In this document: piece by piece, positions 12,651 to 23,571 of the stretch
How positions within the stretch are numbered: the stretch's first letter is position 1
Layout: each line of letters starts with the position of its first letter
Assembly: GCA_961205875.1 (NCBI GenBank)
Contig: OY540814.1
Coordinates: 24,062,151 to 24,126,150 of the forward strand
DNA from: Sialis fuliginosa
Lineage: Eukaryota > Arthropoda > Insecta > Megaloptera > Sialidae
DNA: 64,000 nt
Direction of reading: 5' to 3'
Position numbers and translations under genes: made by a program
The notes under the pieces: generated by a model
Told to the model about the DNA's origin: nothing
The model's input: the letters and a program-made list of their open reading frames with translations, nothing else
Database searches by the model: none

Positions 12651-13146
12651 AAAAAAAATTAGTGGACAGAAGCGGAGTATCCAGAGAGGAGAGACGGGGT
12701 ATACCCCTCCACTACAGTGGTGTTACTAGCGTGGAGGGGGTCTGCCCCCTTCCCCTGCATATCTGTAATGGTACCTTTTCTTGCAAATGCCCCCCTCTTT
12801 TTATGTTACTGTATTTATGGTTGAGGGGTGGATAATTTTATAATATCTCACTTTATTGCAAATAGGTTAGATATCTATTGGCGTTTTATTTATTACTCCT
12901 CGATTATCAGCTGCAAAAATATAAACTTTCAAAATGTACTCCCGAGGTAACCCCCTAATACCGCCGCGCGTCGGGGAAGTCGTTATTCTTCGTCAAAATT
13001 ATTTATTGTACAAATGATGTAAAAAGTAAAGAACATTGAATAATTTCATGAAAAAATGTTACTTATGTTAGCAAAACAAATATTTATCACACTATACTTT
13101 TTTTTTCGAAACGAACATTGTACACTAGTGATAGTGTACACTCAGT

Positions 13147-13345
13147 CAGGCGCGGATCTATGTTTACAATTTGGGGGGGGAGTCATGGTCTGAGAAAAGA
13201 CAATTTGAGGGGGGGGTCGTGGACTGTGATATGGACAAAAAAGTTATTTTAGTGTATTTAATAAGTATTTTTTATTTAATTTGTTTAATTTTCTGAGATT
13301 TGGGGGGGTCATGTCCCCCATGACCCTCCAATGAATACGCGCTTG
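13147..13345. mobile_element. Short hAT-like MITE with G-runs
   Basis: The ends are CAGGCGCGGATCT and, inverted, CAAGCGCGTATTC. It is flanked by near-identical 8-bp repeats CACTCAGT (13139-13146) and CACTTAGT (13346-13353). Inside are several runs of seven or more G on the plus strand, which could fold as G-quadruplexes. There is no coding sequence. Confidence 0.6.
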
Positions 13346-13353
13346 CACTTAGT

Positions 13354-14274
13354 ATAGCGTATAAGAAAGTCCCGTGGCACCCATGGCAGTTTTGTAATAA
13401 ACAAAAGGGTTACTTTTAATGTTTAAATTAACCGGTGAGCTATAGAAAAACTTATTATTTATTATCATTAAACGCATCGACTAGTATTAGAAAAAAGACA
13501 AGATTTTCAATAAAAATGTTTCTTACACGCATTGTCGAAAATATTGTGAGCTACTATTAATATAATATAATACTACTGTATTTTATGTGCGCATGCCAAC
13601 TTCTGAGCTTAGTGATCATACAATATTAAAGCGAAAATCGTTTAAAAAAAGTTCGTTTTTCATGTAATTTTATACAAAATATTGTAGGAGTGTACATCAT
13701 TGAGAATTCAATATTTGCAAATTATTAAAATGTAAGTATAGCTATGTTATCTATAATATGTAATAATTACCAATTCCATAGTTTATATTTTGTTCAGTTG
13801 AGGTTAAAATTAAAATTTATTTATAAAATGTCAAAGTTTCCAATATCGTACCTAAAAATAGGTCGGTCAAACATTCCTATGAATTTTTTTTTCTTATTGA
13901 ATAGAAAAGGTCATTCAAACTTACCAAAAAAAAATCAATCTTATGGGTGCTCGCTAACAATTCCATTCTGGGGACATGTGATTGGATGTGGAGGCAATGA
14001 GGAAATATAATATTCCCAAACCGGCATTCATTTTTGTATTAATTAATTTTAAATTTTAATAAGAATAAAAACTCAATATATTACATGAAAGCTATTTTTT
14101 CATCCATATTGTGTTTATAAGTATACGATTTATGGAACTACAGGCACGAATTAGAAAACTTGACTCCAAAATCTTACCTTTTACAAAAACGCTCATATTA
14201 TGTGTTTTTGATCAATTTATTACTTCTAAATAAATAATTTGTGCAAGTAAAGAATAAAACTACATACAATGTAA
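13354..14274 (+). other. Intron/intergenic stretch upstream of XKR exon 1b
   Basis: 'gtataagaaagtcccgtgg' near 13370 matches the 166-bp tandem repeat at 40659-40989, so a fragment of that family sits here. The remainder is AT-rich. An 88-codon frame at 13744-14010 starts MLSII like exon 1b but otherwise resembles nothing. No promoter is recognisable. Confidence 0.45.
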
Positions 14275-15315
14275 ATGTTGTCAATAATCTATAAAATTTA
14301 TTCCGCTAGAATGAAAAAACAAAAAAGTGATACGATATTAGCTACCCCTATGAGGGTACACGCAGGGGAATTTGTTTTAATGCAAATGTCACCCAAGGAC
14401 TACGAGAAAGATTTTAATATTATGGAAGTTACATTTAAGTTATTGAATACTAAATCATTAGTTGAAGAATGTACAAAAACAGATGAAGATCTAAATGAAA
14501 ATGGAAATGATGGTGACCTATGTATGTCCAATTACACTTCCAGCTGAATTTGGTAATTTAAAACTCGTGAATATGGCAGTCAAAATTGAATATTACGATA
14601 ATGCAACGTCTTTAGATTTCGATGAGTTTTATAGAAAGTTCAACATTATTAAACTTATCGACCTAATTAAACAACAAGTAATACATAATATAGAAAAAAA
14701 CCTTAATGACGATAATAAAAAGTATCAAAATATTACGATCAACAGTTTCACAGATGAATGTGAATATATTGAAGTTATTTTAGAATTTACAATGTATAGA
14801 AATGGACTTGATGATAAATTACATTCAATTTTTGATATAAAACTCTTTAATGTATCAATTATGACTGGATTAATTGAATTTCATCATTTTCCTCATAGTA
14901 CAAATTGCAACATCGTGGAACTTATAGATCTAATTAGACAAAAAGTAATACAGGGAACTGATAATCATAAAATTCCAATGACCTATTCGTACATTAAAAC
15001 TGAAAAACCCAAAAAGCCTGCCGGAGGATTTCAGTTTCAATCAGGTCAATTTAATGAAATAATTGAAAGAAATATTACTATTAATTGGGAATTCGAAAGT
15101 TTCAAACAGGTCAAAGATAAAAATATCCCAGAACAGGATCAGAGATTTAAGATTGTGATGTTAATGATAACAGTTGTATTTTGTTTATTTGATGTTTACT
15201 CTGATATATTCCTAGGCATCAAGTATTTTATTGATGAACAGATATTGTACGGAACCCTAACATTTGTGTTTATTTTCATACCTTCGATTGTGAACACGTA
15301 TGTATTTTATCGCAA
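14275..15315 (+). pseudogene. XKR alternative first exon 1b, frame broken by a 4-bp duplication
   Basis: Homologue of exons 1a and 1c. A first frame (14275-14547) matches the start of exon 1c ('ENGNDGDL' in both). It is thrown out of phase at 14519-14526, where TATG is present twice; exon 1c has a single related copy and stays open. The correct frame resumes and runs to the shared AA/GTAAGT donor at 15315 with 'ITLPAEFGNLKLVN', two module motifs ('FNIIKLIDLIKQQVI', 'CNIVELIDLIRQKVI'), 'EIIERNITINWEF' and the XK membrane segment. Translation could begin at an internal ATG (14495), giving 607 residues after splicing to the shared exons. The exon may therefore be a dead copy or a shortened working one. 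Everything after the duplication is open and well conserved, which favours very recent damage or use of the internal start. Confidence 0.65.
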
Positions 15316-15382
15316 GTAAGTAAAATTGTAAATTTTTTTTCAACATCTTCAGGAATATTTGCATTGATTATAAACTCATCAA
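15316..15382 (+). promoter_or_regulatory. Conserved intronic block after exon 1b donor
   Basis: GTAAGTAAAATTGTAAA, a T-rich stretch, ACATCTTCAGGAATATT, then 'gcattgattataaactcat'. It is shared with the block after exon 1c over about 65 bases and with that after exon 1a over about 55. Confidence 0.55.
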
Positions 15383-16322
15383 ATTAATAAAGGGATCAAT
15401 TACATTATCCATGTATATAAATAAATAAAAAATTATTTTAATGTTTCAAAGCTTTTCGCAAATTGAAATTTTATTTATTTTCCGCAAACAAAAAAAAATA
15501 TTTTTTTTTGCAAATTTAATAGGTTGCATGAAATTAAAAGATTTTTTTAGGCATTCTACAATAGCGTATAATTCAATTTTGTGAGTTTGTAAGGGGGGGG
15601 GGGGGGGAGGCAAAATCAATATAGCTCTCCTCATTGAAAATTAAAGACAAATTATATAATAAAATATTTGGGAGGCGTTATTTTATATTTGAATCGCTGA
15701 AAATGTGCCGCACCCAAAAACTGTCTCTCTAGGTCCGGGCCTTTTGGGAAATTCGGCCTTGGATATATAAACACGTGTACTTTGAACATATGTTTACATA
15801 TTATTATTTTATAAATAGTTTGCTGCATGCTCTTTTCGCACACTATTAAAATTACTCGATTACGTAGGGGTAATTTTAACGAAATTTTAGAGCCGCACAA
15901 TTTGATCAAAAAAGTTACATTATATACAAAAATTATTTTTTATTTAAAATTTAAATAAAAACTTCGTAAATATAAAAATAAACTTGCAATTGTAGTTGTG
16001 CGCACGCATCGGATACTTCTCAAAGTGAAACAGTGGTTACCATGGACTAAATCAGTGGCATGACGACTGGGGGGCTATTATCAGAATAAAATTTGGGAAC
16101 TATTTAAAAAAAATTAGTTTGTAAAAGAAGATCCAAATTTTATATTAAAAAGAAGTGTTAGGTTATGTTAACATAATAATGTGAGCTTTTTTTTCTAAAC
16201 ACATCTTTGGGGTCCCCTACGTCACCGGGGGCCCTAGGCAATTGCCTAAAGTGCTTACTGTGTGCCGCACCACTGGATATAGTTAATTGTTATATATTTT
16301 TATAATATGTATACCTAATGTA

Positions 16323-16843
16323 TGTACAATCGGCTCTCTTTTTACGCGGTAGATACGTTCCACAGCATCGTGTATAAAAATCGCTTAAAAAAAACATTGC
16401 TTACATTGTAAAATTAGGGATACGTTCCATATTTTTTTAAAACCGCGTTAAACCAAATCAGTCATTTAAAATTGGCCGAAAATCGCGTAAAAAAAAGTTT
16501 ATGAAATAAATAATGTCTAAAAAAATTAAAAAACACACAAAAAATTACATGTAATACATTAAATTAGTTTGTTTTTTAATTTTATTTATTTAGTCATTGA
16601 AAAGTAACAATATTTTTTTTATTTTTTTTCATCAGAATTATCGTCACTATCTGAAAAAAATTCGGCACCGTTTGTGAACTGATGTAAAATCTTGTTAAAC
16701 GAAGATTTTAATAATAACAAAATAATTATATATTTAAATTCCTTGAATTTCAGTTTCAATTGATACACGAAACGGGGAAACCTTAAATTTGCATGAAAAT
16801 CGCACCACATAACTTCTAATTCGCTTAAAAAGGGACTCTTCTG
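16323..16843. mobile_element. Possible pogo/Tigger-like remnant
   Basis: The left end TACAATCGGCTCTCTTTTTACGCG and the right end, read inverted, TACAGAAGAGTCCCTTTTTAAG are similar and sit on TA. Inside are phrases such as 'taaaaatcgcttaaaa' and 'aaaatcgcgtaaaaaa'. No intact transposase is present. A 63-codon minus-strand frame ending in an acidic Asp/Ser/Glu tail might be a transposase C terminus, but this is weak. Confidence 0.4.
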
Positions 16844-16899
16844 TATAAAAAATTTGAAAATTAGATTTGTTATTAATTACATTTTTACAAATACAGAGT

Positions 16900-17545
16900 G
16901 CGGCATTTAAATTGAGACAAGCAAATAACTTGAAAATAAAGGATTGTGTGGATAAAAGTTTGGTTCAATATCGTTTTAGTGCTCCAAATTAAGGTTGTAT
17001 AATTTAATATTAAGGATATTATTTAAAGGACAATGTTATTCTTTTTTTTATGGAAAGTTATTATATTTAACCAAATAAGAAAGATAGTGACTTTTGAACT
17101 TTTTACTTTTTTTGAATAAATTTGTAAGACAAAAAGTGCTTAAAAAATTCCTATAATTTGAAAAATTATTGTTTTATTTATTTTATTTAAATTTTATTTT
17201 GAAATATTTATCTATGATTCTTTGCATTAAATTACGCCCTTTTTTCTCTTCCAACTTTATTGAAAAATTGACATTTTACAGATTAAATGTTCAAACATCT
17301 CTATAGTTATTTAGCTAAATATAAAAAAAAAATGTATCATAAAAAAGGTTCCCTACATAAGATTTTGCAAGTAGAAGAAGAATAAAAAATATAGGTTTCC
17401 ATTAAAAAAAAAGTGTAGACCTTCAAATAACCTTGAAAACGTCAACAATCCTATTTCTCACTTGAAACCAAACAACATTTATTTTAAAAAAAATCATGGA
17501 GTCCCTTGATCTCAAGTTATTTGCCTTTCTCATTTTAAATGAGAT
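16900..17545. mobile_element. Degenerate palindromic MITE related to the 36696-37566 element
   Basis: Left arm 'catttaaattgagacaag', then 'caaataacttga'. The right arm, read inverted, shows 'catttaaaatgagaaagg', then 'caaataacttgag'. The phrase 'TTTAAATTGAGACAAG' is also the arm of the element at 36696-37566. It lies just upstream of XKR exon 1c. No coding sequence is visible. Confidence 0.5.
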
Positions 17546-17617
17546 ATTATTAAATTATTAATTTATATCACTTACAGTACAACTCATAAAAAGTAAATAC
17601 TATCAGTAAAATCTAAT

Positions 17618-20600
17618 ATGGACCTAAATATGAAGGAGCCAATACAGAGATTTTATTCCATAAGGACAAACATAGACTTCAAGAGAGATTATAATTATAT
17701 GAAAGTTAAATTACTGTTAAAGAATAAATCATCAGTTGAAGAATATACAAAAAAAGAAAATTATGAAAACGACAGTGTGCATTCAACAAAACTCACAGAA
17801 CATATTGAAATAGTAGATAATTGTTCAGAAACAGACGATATAAATAAAATTGACATAAATCAAGCTGATGAAAATGGCATTATAAATACTGGACATGGAT
17901 CAAACGTAGCAGAAAATGGAAATGATGGTGATCTATATCCGATTACATTTCCAGCAATATTTGATAATCTAAAACTTGTAAATATAGAAGTCAAAATTGT
18001 TTATTACGAAAATTCATTTTTAGATTTCGATGAGTTTTTTAGAAACTTCAACGTTATCGAACTTATTGGCCTAATTAAACAACAAGTAATTAATATAGAA
18101 ATAACCAGTAATAAAAATAATCAAAATATTAAGGCCTGTAAATACAATTGCATAGAAAAATCTGATATGATAGTTGAATTTGATTTAATATTGTATAGGC
18201 TAATAACTGATAAACACGTGGAAAATAATCAATCATTAGACAAAAATTCGAAATTGACAAACGAAGATCTAAATAAAACTAATATAAATCAAGATATTTC
18301 AAACGTAGCAGAAATCGAGTCGTTACAATATGAATTATTAAATAAATTAAAAGAAAACCCTAGAAATGGGCATGGTGACAACCTAAATTCAGTAAAAGTT
18401 CAATCAAAATTTGATATAGAACTCGCAGATATATTATTTACAACTAGATGTATAGATATGTACAATCATAATTTTCCTAATCGTAAAATTTGCAGCGTTC
18501 TGGAATTTGTCGATCTAATAGAAATGGCTATTTCTGATAACCAAGATGCAAATCATGAAATTCCAATTATCTTTTCGTACATTAGATCTAATATACCTTA
18601 CATAATGTGTGTAGCTCAATCGGGAATAGGTATTAACGAAATTATTGAAAAAAACCAAACCATCAATTCGGAATTCAATAATTATAAACAAGTTAAGGGT
18701 AAAAATATCCCAGAACATGATCGAATATTTAATATTGTGATGTTGATGGTATCAGTTGGATTTTGTATATTTGATGTTTACTCTGATATATTCCTAGGTA
18801 TCAAGTATTTTATTGATGAACATATTTTTTACGGGTGTCTGACTTTTGTGTTTATTTTCATACCATCGTTTATCAACACGTATATATTTTATCGCAAGTA
18901 AGTAGAATTGTAAAAAAATTTTCGACATCTTCAAGAATATTCGAATTGATTATAAACTCATCTTTATGAAGGATCAAAATATTGACAGACAAAATTACAA
19001 TATTCAAAGCTCTGTACACCGTGACAATTATATTCTGATACAAATGAAAACGCTAAAATATTAAATTTATAATAAAGTTTCAGTTAAGTTTTTATTTAAT
19101 TATTAAAGTAGACAAGATATTTTTCATCATTTGGAATTCGATACTAATTACGTTATAATGGATATTTCAGATCCTTCAACTTATAGAGATTCTACTGTAA
19201 TACAAAATACTAGATACTATATTTTTTTAAATACCGATTGCGATATGGAAACATGAACTATGAAACTGTTGTTTTTGGTTTGGTTTAAAAATGGCTCAAT
19301 TATTCAATACAAATATTCATGAAGACTCAAATACAATTTTAATTCAATGTTAGAAACCCCACAATTTTGTATAGTAATATTATACGCATCTACCGCATAA
19401 AAAAGAATAGATACTGTATTTTTATAAAGTATCGGGAATAAAAATTAGATTATCAAATTTTCATTTATCAATGTGAATATTTCTGAAGTTAAATTATGCA
19501 ATTTAATTAATAACCTTTTTAAATGTTATTTCAGCTATGGTAAATCTAAAAATAAAAGCAATTTGGAACATAAACTAGCACAAACAAAATGGCCGTTATT
19601 TTTCCTATTCTTCTTTCAAATTTCAACGTTTGTGGTAGCCGTCAAGAATCTATATTCTTTCCTTAGAAAGAGTGTCGACAGACAATCTTACGAGTTGAAA
19701 AACAATAACTTGCTACTAATGCAAATAAACGAATGTCTGTTGGAGGCAGCTCCGCAGCTAACTTTAAATATTGTGATTATAATTAGTTCTATTGGACAGG
19801 CAACACAAGATTCCAGTTTTTTAAGTAAGTTTATACACTACTTCGTAAAAAAACAATTGGAGATATTTTTACCCCCAAAAAAGTCACTGAAAGATTCGAG
19901 TTATTTTATACTAGTTTGAGAAATCGAAACACACATTGTTTTATGGTGTATATTTTTAGTTTAAAGTTAAAAATTATAAACCAACGTTTTGATTTTTAAT
20001 TGGTAGATAATTTATAATCTAAGGTTGTTATTCCCCTTTTTAGGAAAACAACTGATAACTTTAAGTAGTTTAATTTCTTCTCCAAATGTTAATTTTTCAT
20101 AAAAGTTAGAATTAAAGATACCAATTTTTATATTCAAGATGAACATTAATTTTCTTTTAGATATCCAACGTTGGATCACAATGGCTGTGTCTTTTGTAAT
20201 GATAGCAAAAATAGCTCACGCTTTTCAGCAAATCGATTGGACTTCAACCGACAATGAAAAACGTCCTGTAAATTTAAAACCAACAGAAAAAATATTTTTC
20301 TATTTTCAAATATTACTCCTTATTGGTACGTGTCACTCAATATATATTTAGAAAAAAATCTATTTCTGATTGTCCACCTTTAATTTATTTTAAATAAAAA
20401 AAAACATCATTTATATTATTGAAAAAATACCTACGTCATAGGGGTATTTATCCTTTAACATAATAATATTAGTTCAGTTTATTATCTAGATTAAATTTTC
20501 TATATTTTAATTTACAATCCAAATTGCGGTTTTAAACTAGTTAAATGCAAAATATTACCAAACTTTTTAAGGAGTATTTACTCCTTATTATTTAATTTCA

Positions 20601-21381
20601 CTATTTTCAGTTTAAAACAATACCAAAAATTCTTAAAGAAGTACATACATATATATATCTTGCAAAATATAATAAAATAAATTTGGAGGTAGTTACCCCT
20701 ACTGATAAATATTTTTTTATTTCTTTTTAGTTTTAATATATTAAATATAATATATATTATTAAATATTACAAAAAGTTATATAGGGGTACCTACCTCTTA
20801 TTAGATAATTATATTATTTTCCTTCTTTTTCAGTTTCAAGGATAATCATCATATCGATGTCATTCATATCTCTACCAATATTTGGATTAGTTAATATAAT
20901 TATTCATTGTATTGCTTTAATATTATACAACTTAATCATAGTCCATAAAAAAATGGCAAACGAGCTTGTTCCAATCCTTTTCGAAATTTACACGTTCGGT
21001 ATTTTGAATATTTACCACCTGTACACTGATTCATATCCGTTTCCTTTAAAAAAAGACACCAAATATGAATTTTTGTTTTATTATATTTTTTGTTTATTTG
21101 AAATTGTAATTGTTGTGATCATTTGGTTTTTCAAAATGGACGTTAGCATTTTAGGTAATGTTTTGTACTACGCTTTGCCATCTTTTGGTATGGCTATATT
21201 TGTTTTGAGTATAGTTTTTATGATAATTTGTAATGAGTATGCTAAAATCGATAAGTCTGAAGTGGGTGATAATATTAAGAAAGAAAATAACGACGAAACT
21301 AAGAAATTTATAATACCAGAGGCTGCAGGGACATCTAAGCAATCTAACGTATTGTTAGGTGATGTATTTCCAAGCACCTAG
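17618..21381 (+). CDS. XK-related (XKR family) membrane protein: first exon 1c plus shared exons 2-4
   Basis: Exons 17618-18897, 19535-19824, 20161-20325 and 20834-21381 join in phase to 760 residues. XK/XKR proteins are multi-pass membrane proteins. Several (XKR8, XKR4, XKR9, CED-8) scramble phospholipids during apoptosis, and XK works with VPS13A. Family marks are the 'FDVYSDIFLGIKYF' segment, 'LTFVFIFIPSFINTYIFY', and in shared exon 2 'INECLLEAAPQLTLNI', the counterpart of the family's FLExxPQLxLQ motif. Exon 3 starts 'IQRWITMAVSFVMIA'. Exon 4 carries four or five hydrophobic helices and a charged C-terminal tail. The core (~395 residues) equals a normal XKR; exon 1c adds ~365 residues ahead of it. 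That arm is acidic and modular ('FNVIELIGLIKQQVI', 'CSVLEFVDLIEMAIS', 'EIIEKNQTINSEF'), with no known domain. The shared exons can equally follow exon 1a or 1b. Scramblase activity is not proven here. Confidence 0.85.
18898..18964 (+). promoter_or_regulatory. Conserved intronic block after exon 1c donor
   Basis: GTAAGTAGAATTGTAAA, an A/T stretch, then ACATCTTCAAGAATATT and 'gaattgattataaactcat'. It is the third copy of the block following the exon 1a and 1b donors. Confidence 0.55.
20326..20833 (+). other. XKR intron 3 with several small hairpins
   Basis: This short intron contains AAGGAGTATTTACTCCTT (20569-20586), a perfect inverted repeat. It also has similar G-rich/C-rich hairpin words: 'aggggtatttatcct' near 20440, 'ggaggtagttacccct' near 20685 and 'aggggtacctacctct' near 20783. 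The meaning is unknown. Confidence 0.5.
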
Positions 21382-21575
21382 CGTAGTGGTATCTTGGTTT
21401 TTAATAATTTGACCTATTCATTAGTCATGACGAAAAAAATGGAATTATTTTATTTCCAAGAGGCTGTGATAAAATTTAAATATTTGCCCCTAACTTTTGG
21501 ACCACTAAATTTTTATTTTTTAACATAGGTAGGTACCTACAAATAAATTCATCTACTAGTTATATACTTGTATAT

Positions 21576-22582
21576 CAGTGGCGAATCGTCCATGGAAGCA
21601 GGGAAAGCAGTGCTTCCCTTACTTTATGGGTAAATTAATACAAATCTGTGTTTTCAGTTAATAAATAATTTAAAAATATTATTAGAATATTCGTCTTTAT
21701 GCGCAACTCAAACATTTTAATCAAAAATAGCATTTAATATTAATTTACACGCTCAGTTATAAAACTAGAATACCTCGATGTCTTATTTTCTTGTATTTTA
21801 GTCGATATTTGTATGACGAGTTGAAGTTCACTGAAGGAAATTTCACTAAAAAATTTCGAATTTTTGATTTCGTTAAAAGTATGTTTATTGTATAGAAAAT
21901 TACGTGAAAAGTTGTTTGTTTCAAACCGCAGGTCTGTATCTCAAACCGTTCTCGAGATATAGCCTCTCAAAGTTTTAGTTTTTTCAAATTTTTGGAGAAA
22001 AAATGCCATAACTTTTGAACGCGTGGTCGAAATTGATTTTAGTTGACGGATTTGAAATCCGCGTGTCAAAATTTATATAATGACATGTATAATACCTTAA
22101 AACTCGAAAAAAAAAATTTCGCGAAAAATCGAAAAAATTCAAAGGGGTATACCTTAAAAAAATGTCGATTTTTGGCCAAATTTTTTTTGTCGGATTTTAA
22201 AGTATTATACATGTCATTATATAGATTTTGACACGCTGATTCCAAATCCGTCAACTAAAATCAATTCCGACCACGCGTTCAAAAGTTATGGCATTTTTTC
22301 TCCAAAAATTTGAAAAAACTAAAACTTTGAGAGGCTATATCTCGAGAACGATTTGAGATACAGACCTGCGGTTTGAAACAAACAACTTTTCACGTAATTT
22401 TTTATACAATAAACATACTTTTAACGAAATCAAAAATTCGAAATTTGTTAGTGAAATTTCCTGCAGTGAACTTCAACTCGTCACAAATATCGACTAAAAT
22501 ACAAGAAAATAAGACGTAAAATCATTTAGTCACTATATAAATATTTATATAAAATTTTTATAAAAAGCTATCTACGCCACTG
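21576..22582. mobile_element. Large fold-back element, copy A (arms ~365 bp)
   Basis: The core 21780-22517 is one near-perfect palindrome centred near 22148. Phrases such as 'gccataacttttgaacgcg', 'tctcgagaacg' and 'cagacctgcggtttg' occur inverted on both sides. The outer limits CAGTGGCG (21576) and CGCCACTG (ending 22582) are inverted, but no clear target duplication is seen, and similarity to copy B continues a little left of 21576. The asymmetrical flank contains 'catggaagcaggg' and 'cttcccttactttatgggt'. Matching 62-codon frames on the two strands are by-products of the palindrome. Confidence 0.8.
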
Positions 22583-23523
22583 CTTTAAGTTCTTTACTTG
22601 TTAAATTCAAGTATAACGTTTAAAAAGTACTTAAGTATCAAGTACTTTTTTACTTTTTTTAAATGTACTTGAATTAAAGTATATTTTAAGTACCAAAAAG
22701 TACTTTTTCAAGTATTTTGCTTGAAGTATTGACAGCTTTAATTCATGGATTCGCCCGTGTGTTTATCAAAATCAATGAATGCCCGCGCGACTAGGTGATC
22801 TAAACATTACGCCATCTTCATATGTTCATGTTTTTGCTCACCCCCCCCCCCCCCCCAAATTGATATTGCCTATAAAATGACGCAGACAAAAAAATCAACA
22901 TATTTTAGGTAATTGTACAAATAGAACTTATAGATTTCTATATAAGTTTATGAAAATATATATTCTATAAAATGTAATAGTATATTATACCACGAGTCAA
23001 TAATGATAGCTATTATTACCGAGGATAATTTTCGAATCGAGCCGCGAAGCGGCGAGAGAGAAAAAACATTCCGAGGTAATAATTGTCATTATTGCGAGTA
23101 GTATACTGTACTTTATCAACGACTATTTGAATTACTTTCATAAAACACAACTGAATACAAGGAATGCAAGCTTCAACAAAACGTCATGTAGAAATGAATA
23201 TGAATAATGATAAAAAAAGGAAACACTTACACATCAACATTTCACTTTTAAAATACTGTTCACCCTCGCGAAGAGGTTTTATAGTCTTTTTCACTACTTC
23301 GTACTAGAATTTTTGTAAAGAATAAAAAATTACAATAAACTCGCTCTGATATCTTACAGCTGTGAAAGTATATGTCAAACGTTAGTTCCGCAAACAGCCA
23401 CTAGGGAAATTACTTGTACCAATATTAGCTTCTATCGTATTTTTCGCATGTAATCACTGATACGTTTCACTCATTTTAATAGACTTTAGAGTTTGTGTAT
23501 TTTGTTTCCATAGTATTTTTAAT

Positions 23524-23571
23524 TTGGTGCACAAGCGGGTATAATGACCATTATACCCGCTTGTGCACCAA
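23524..23571. repeat. Perfect 22-bp stem-loop
   Basis: TTGGTGCACAAGCGGGTATAAT (23524-23545) is followed by the loop GACC and then its exact complement (23550-23571). Nothing adjacent explains it; it may mark transposon ends that collapsed together. Confidence 0.9.

Noticed and set aside
13744-14010. 88-codon frame beginning MLSII, like XKR exon 1b
   Set aside because: Only the first five residues agree. There is no module motif, no membrane segment and no donor in phase. A fourth first exon cannot be supported.
16034-16275. Candidate hAT element with CAGTGGCATGACG and an inverted CAGTGGTGCGGC end
   Set aside because: The ends are suggestive, but the flanking octamers do not match and the arms share too few bases to delimit an element.
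19158-19256. Short plus-strand frame starting MDISDPSTYRDST in XKR intron 1
   Set aside because: 33 codons with no motif of the XKR arms and no donor in frame. It is probably chance.
22043-22254. Matching 62-codon frames on both strands (also at 61227-61438), all starting MTDLKSACQN or nearly so
   Set aside because: They are the centre of two palindromic transposons. The same sequence read from either arm must give the same peptide, so there is no independent sign of coding.
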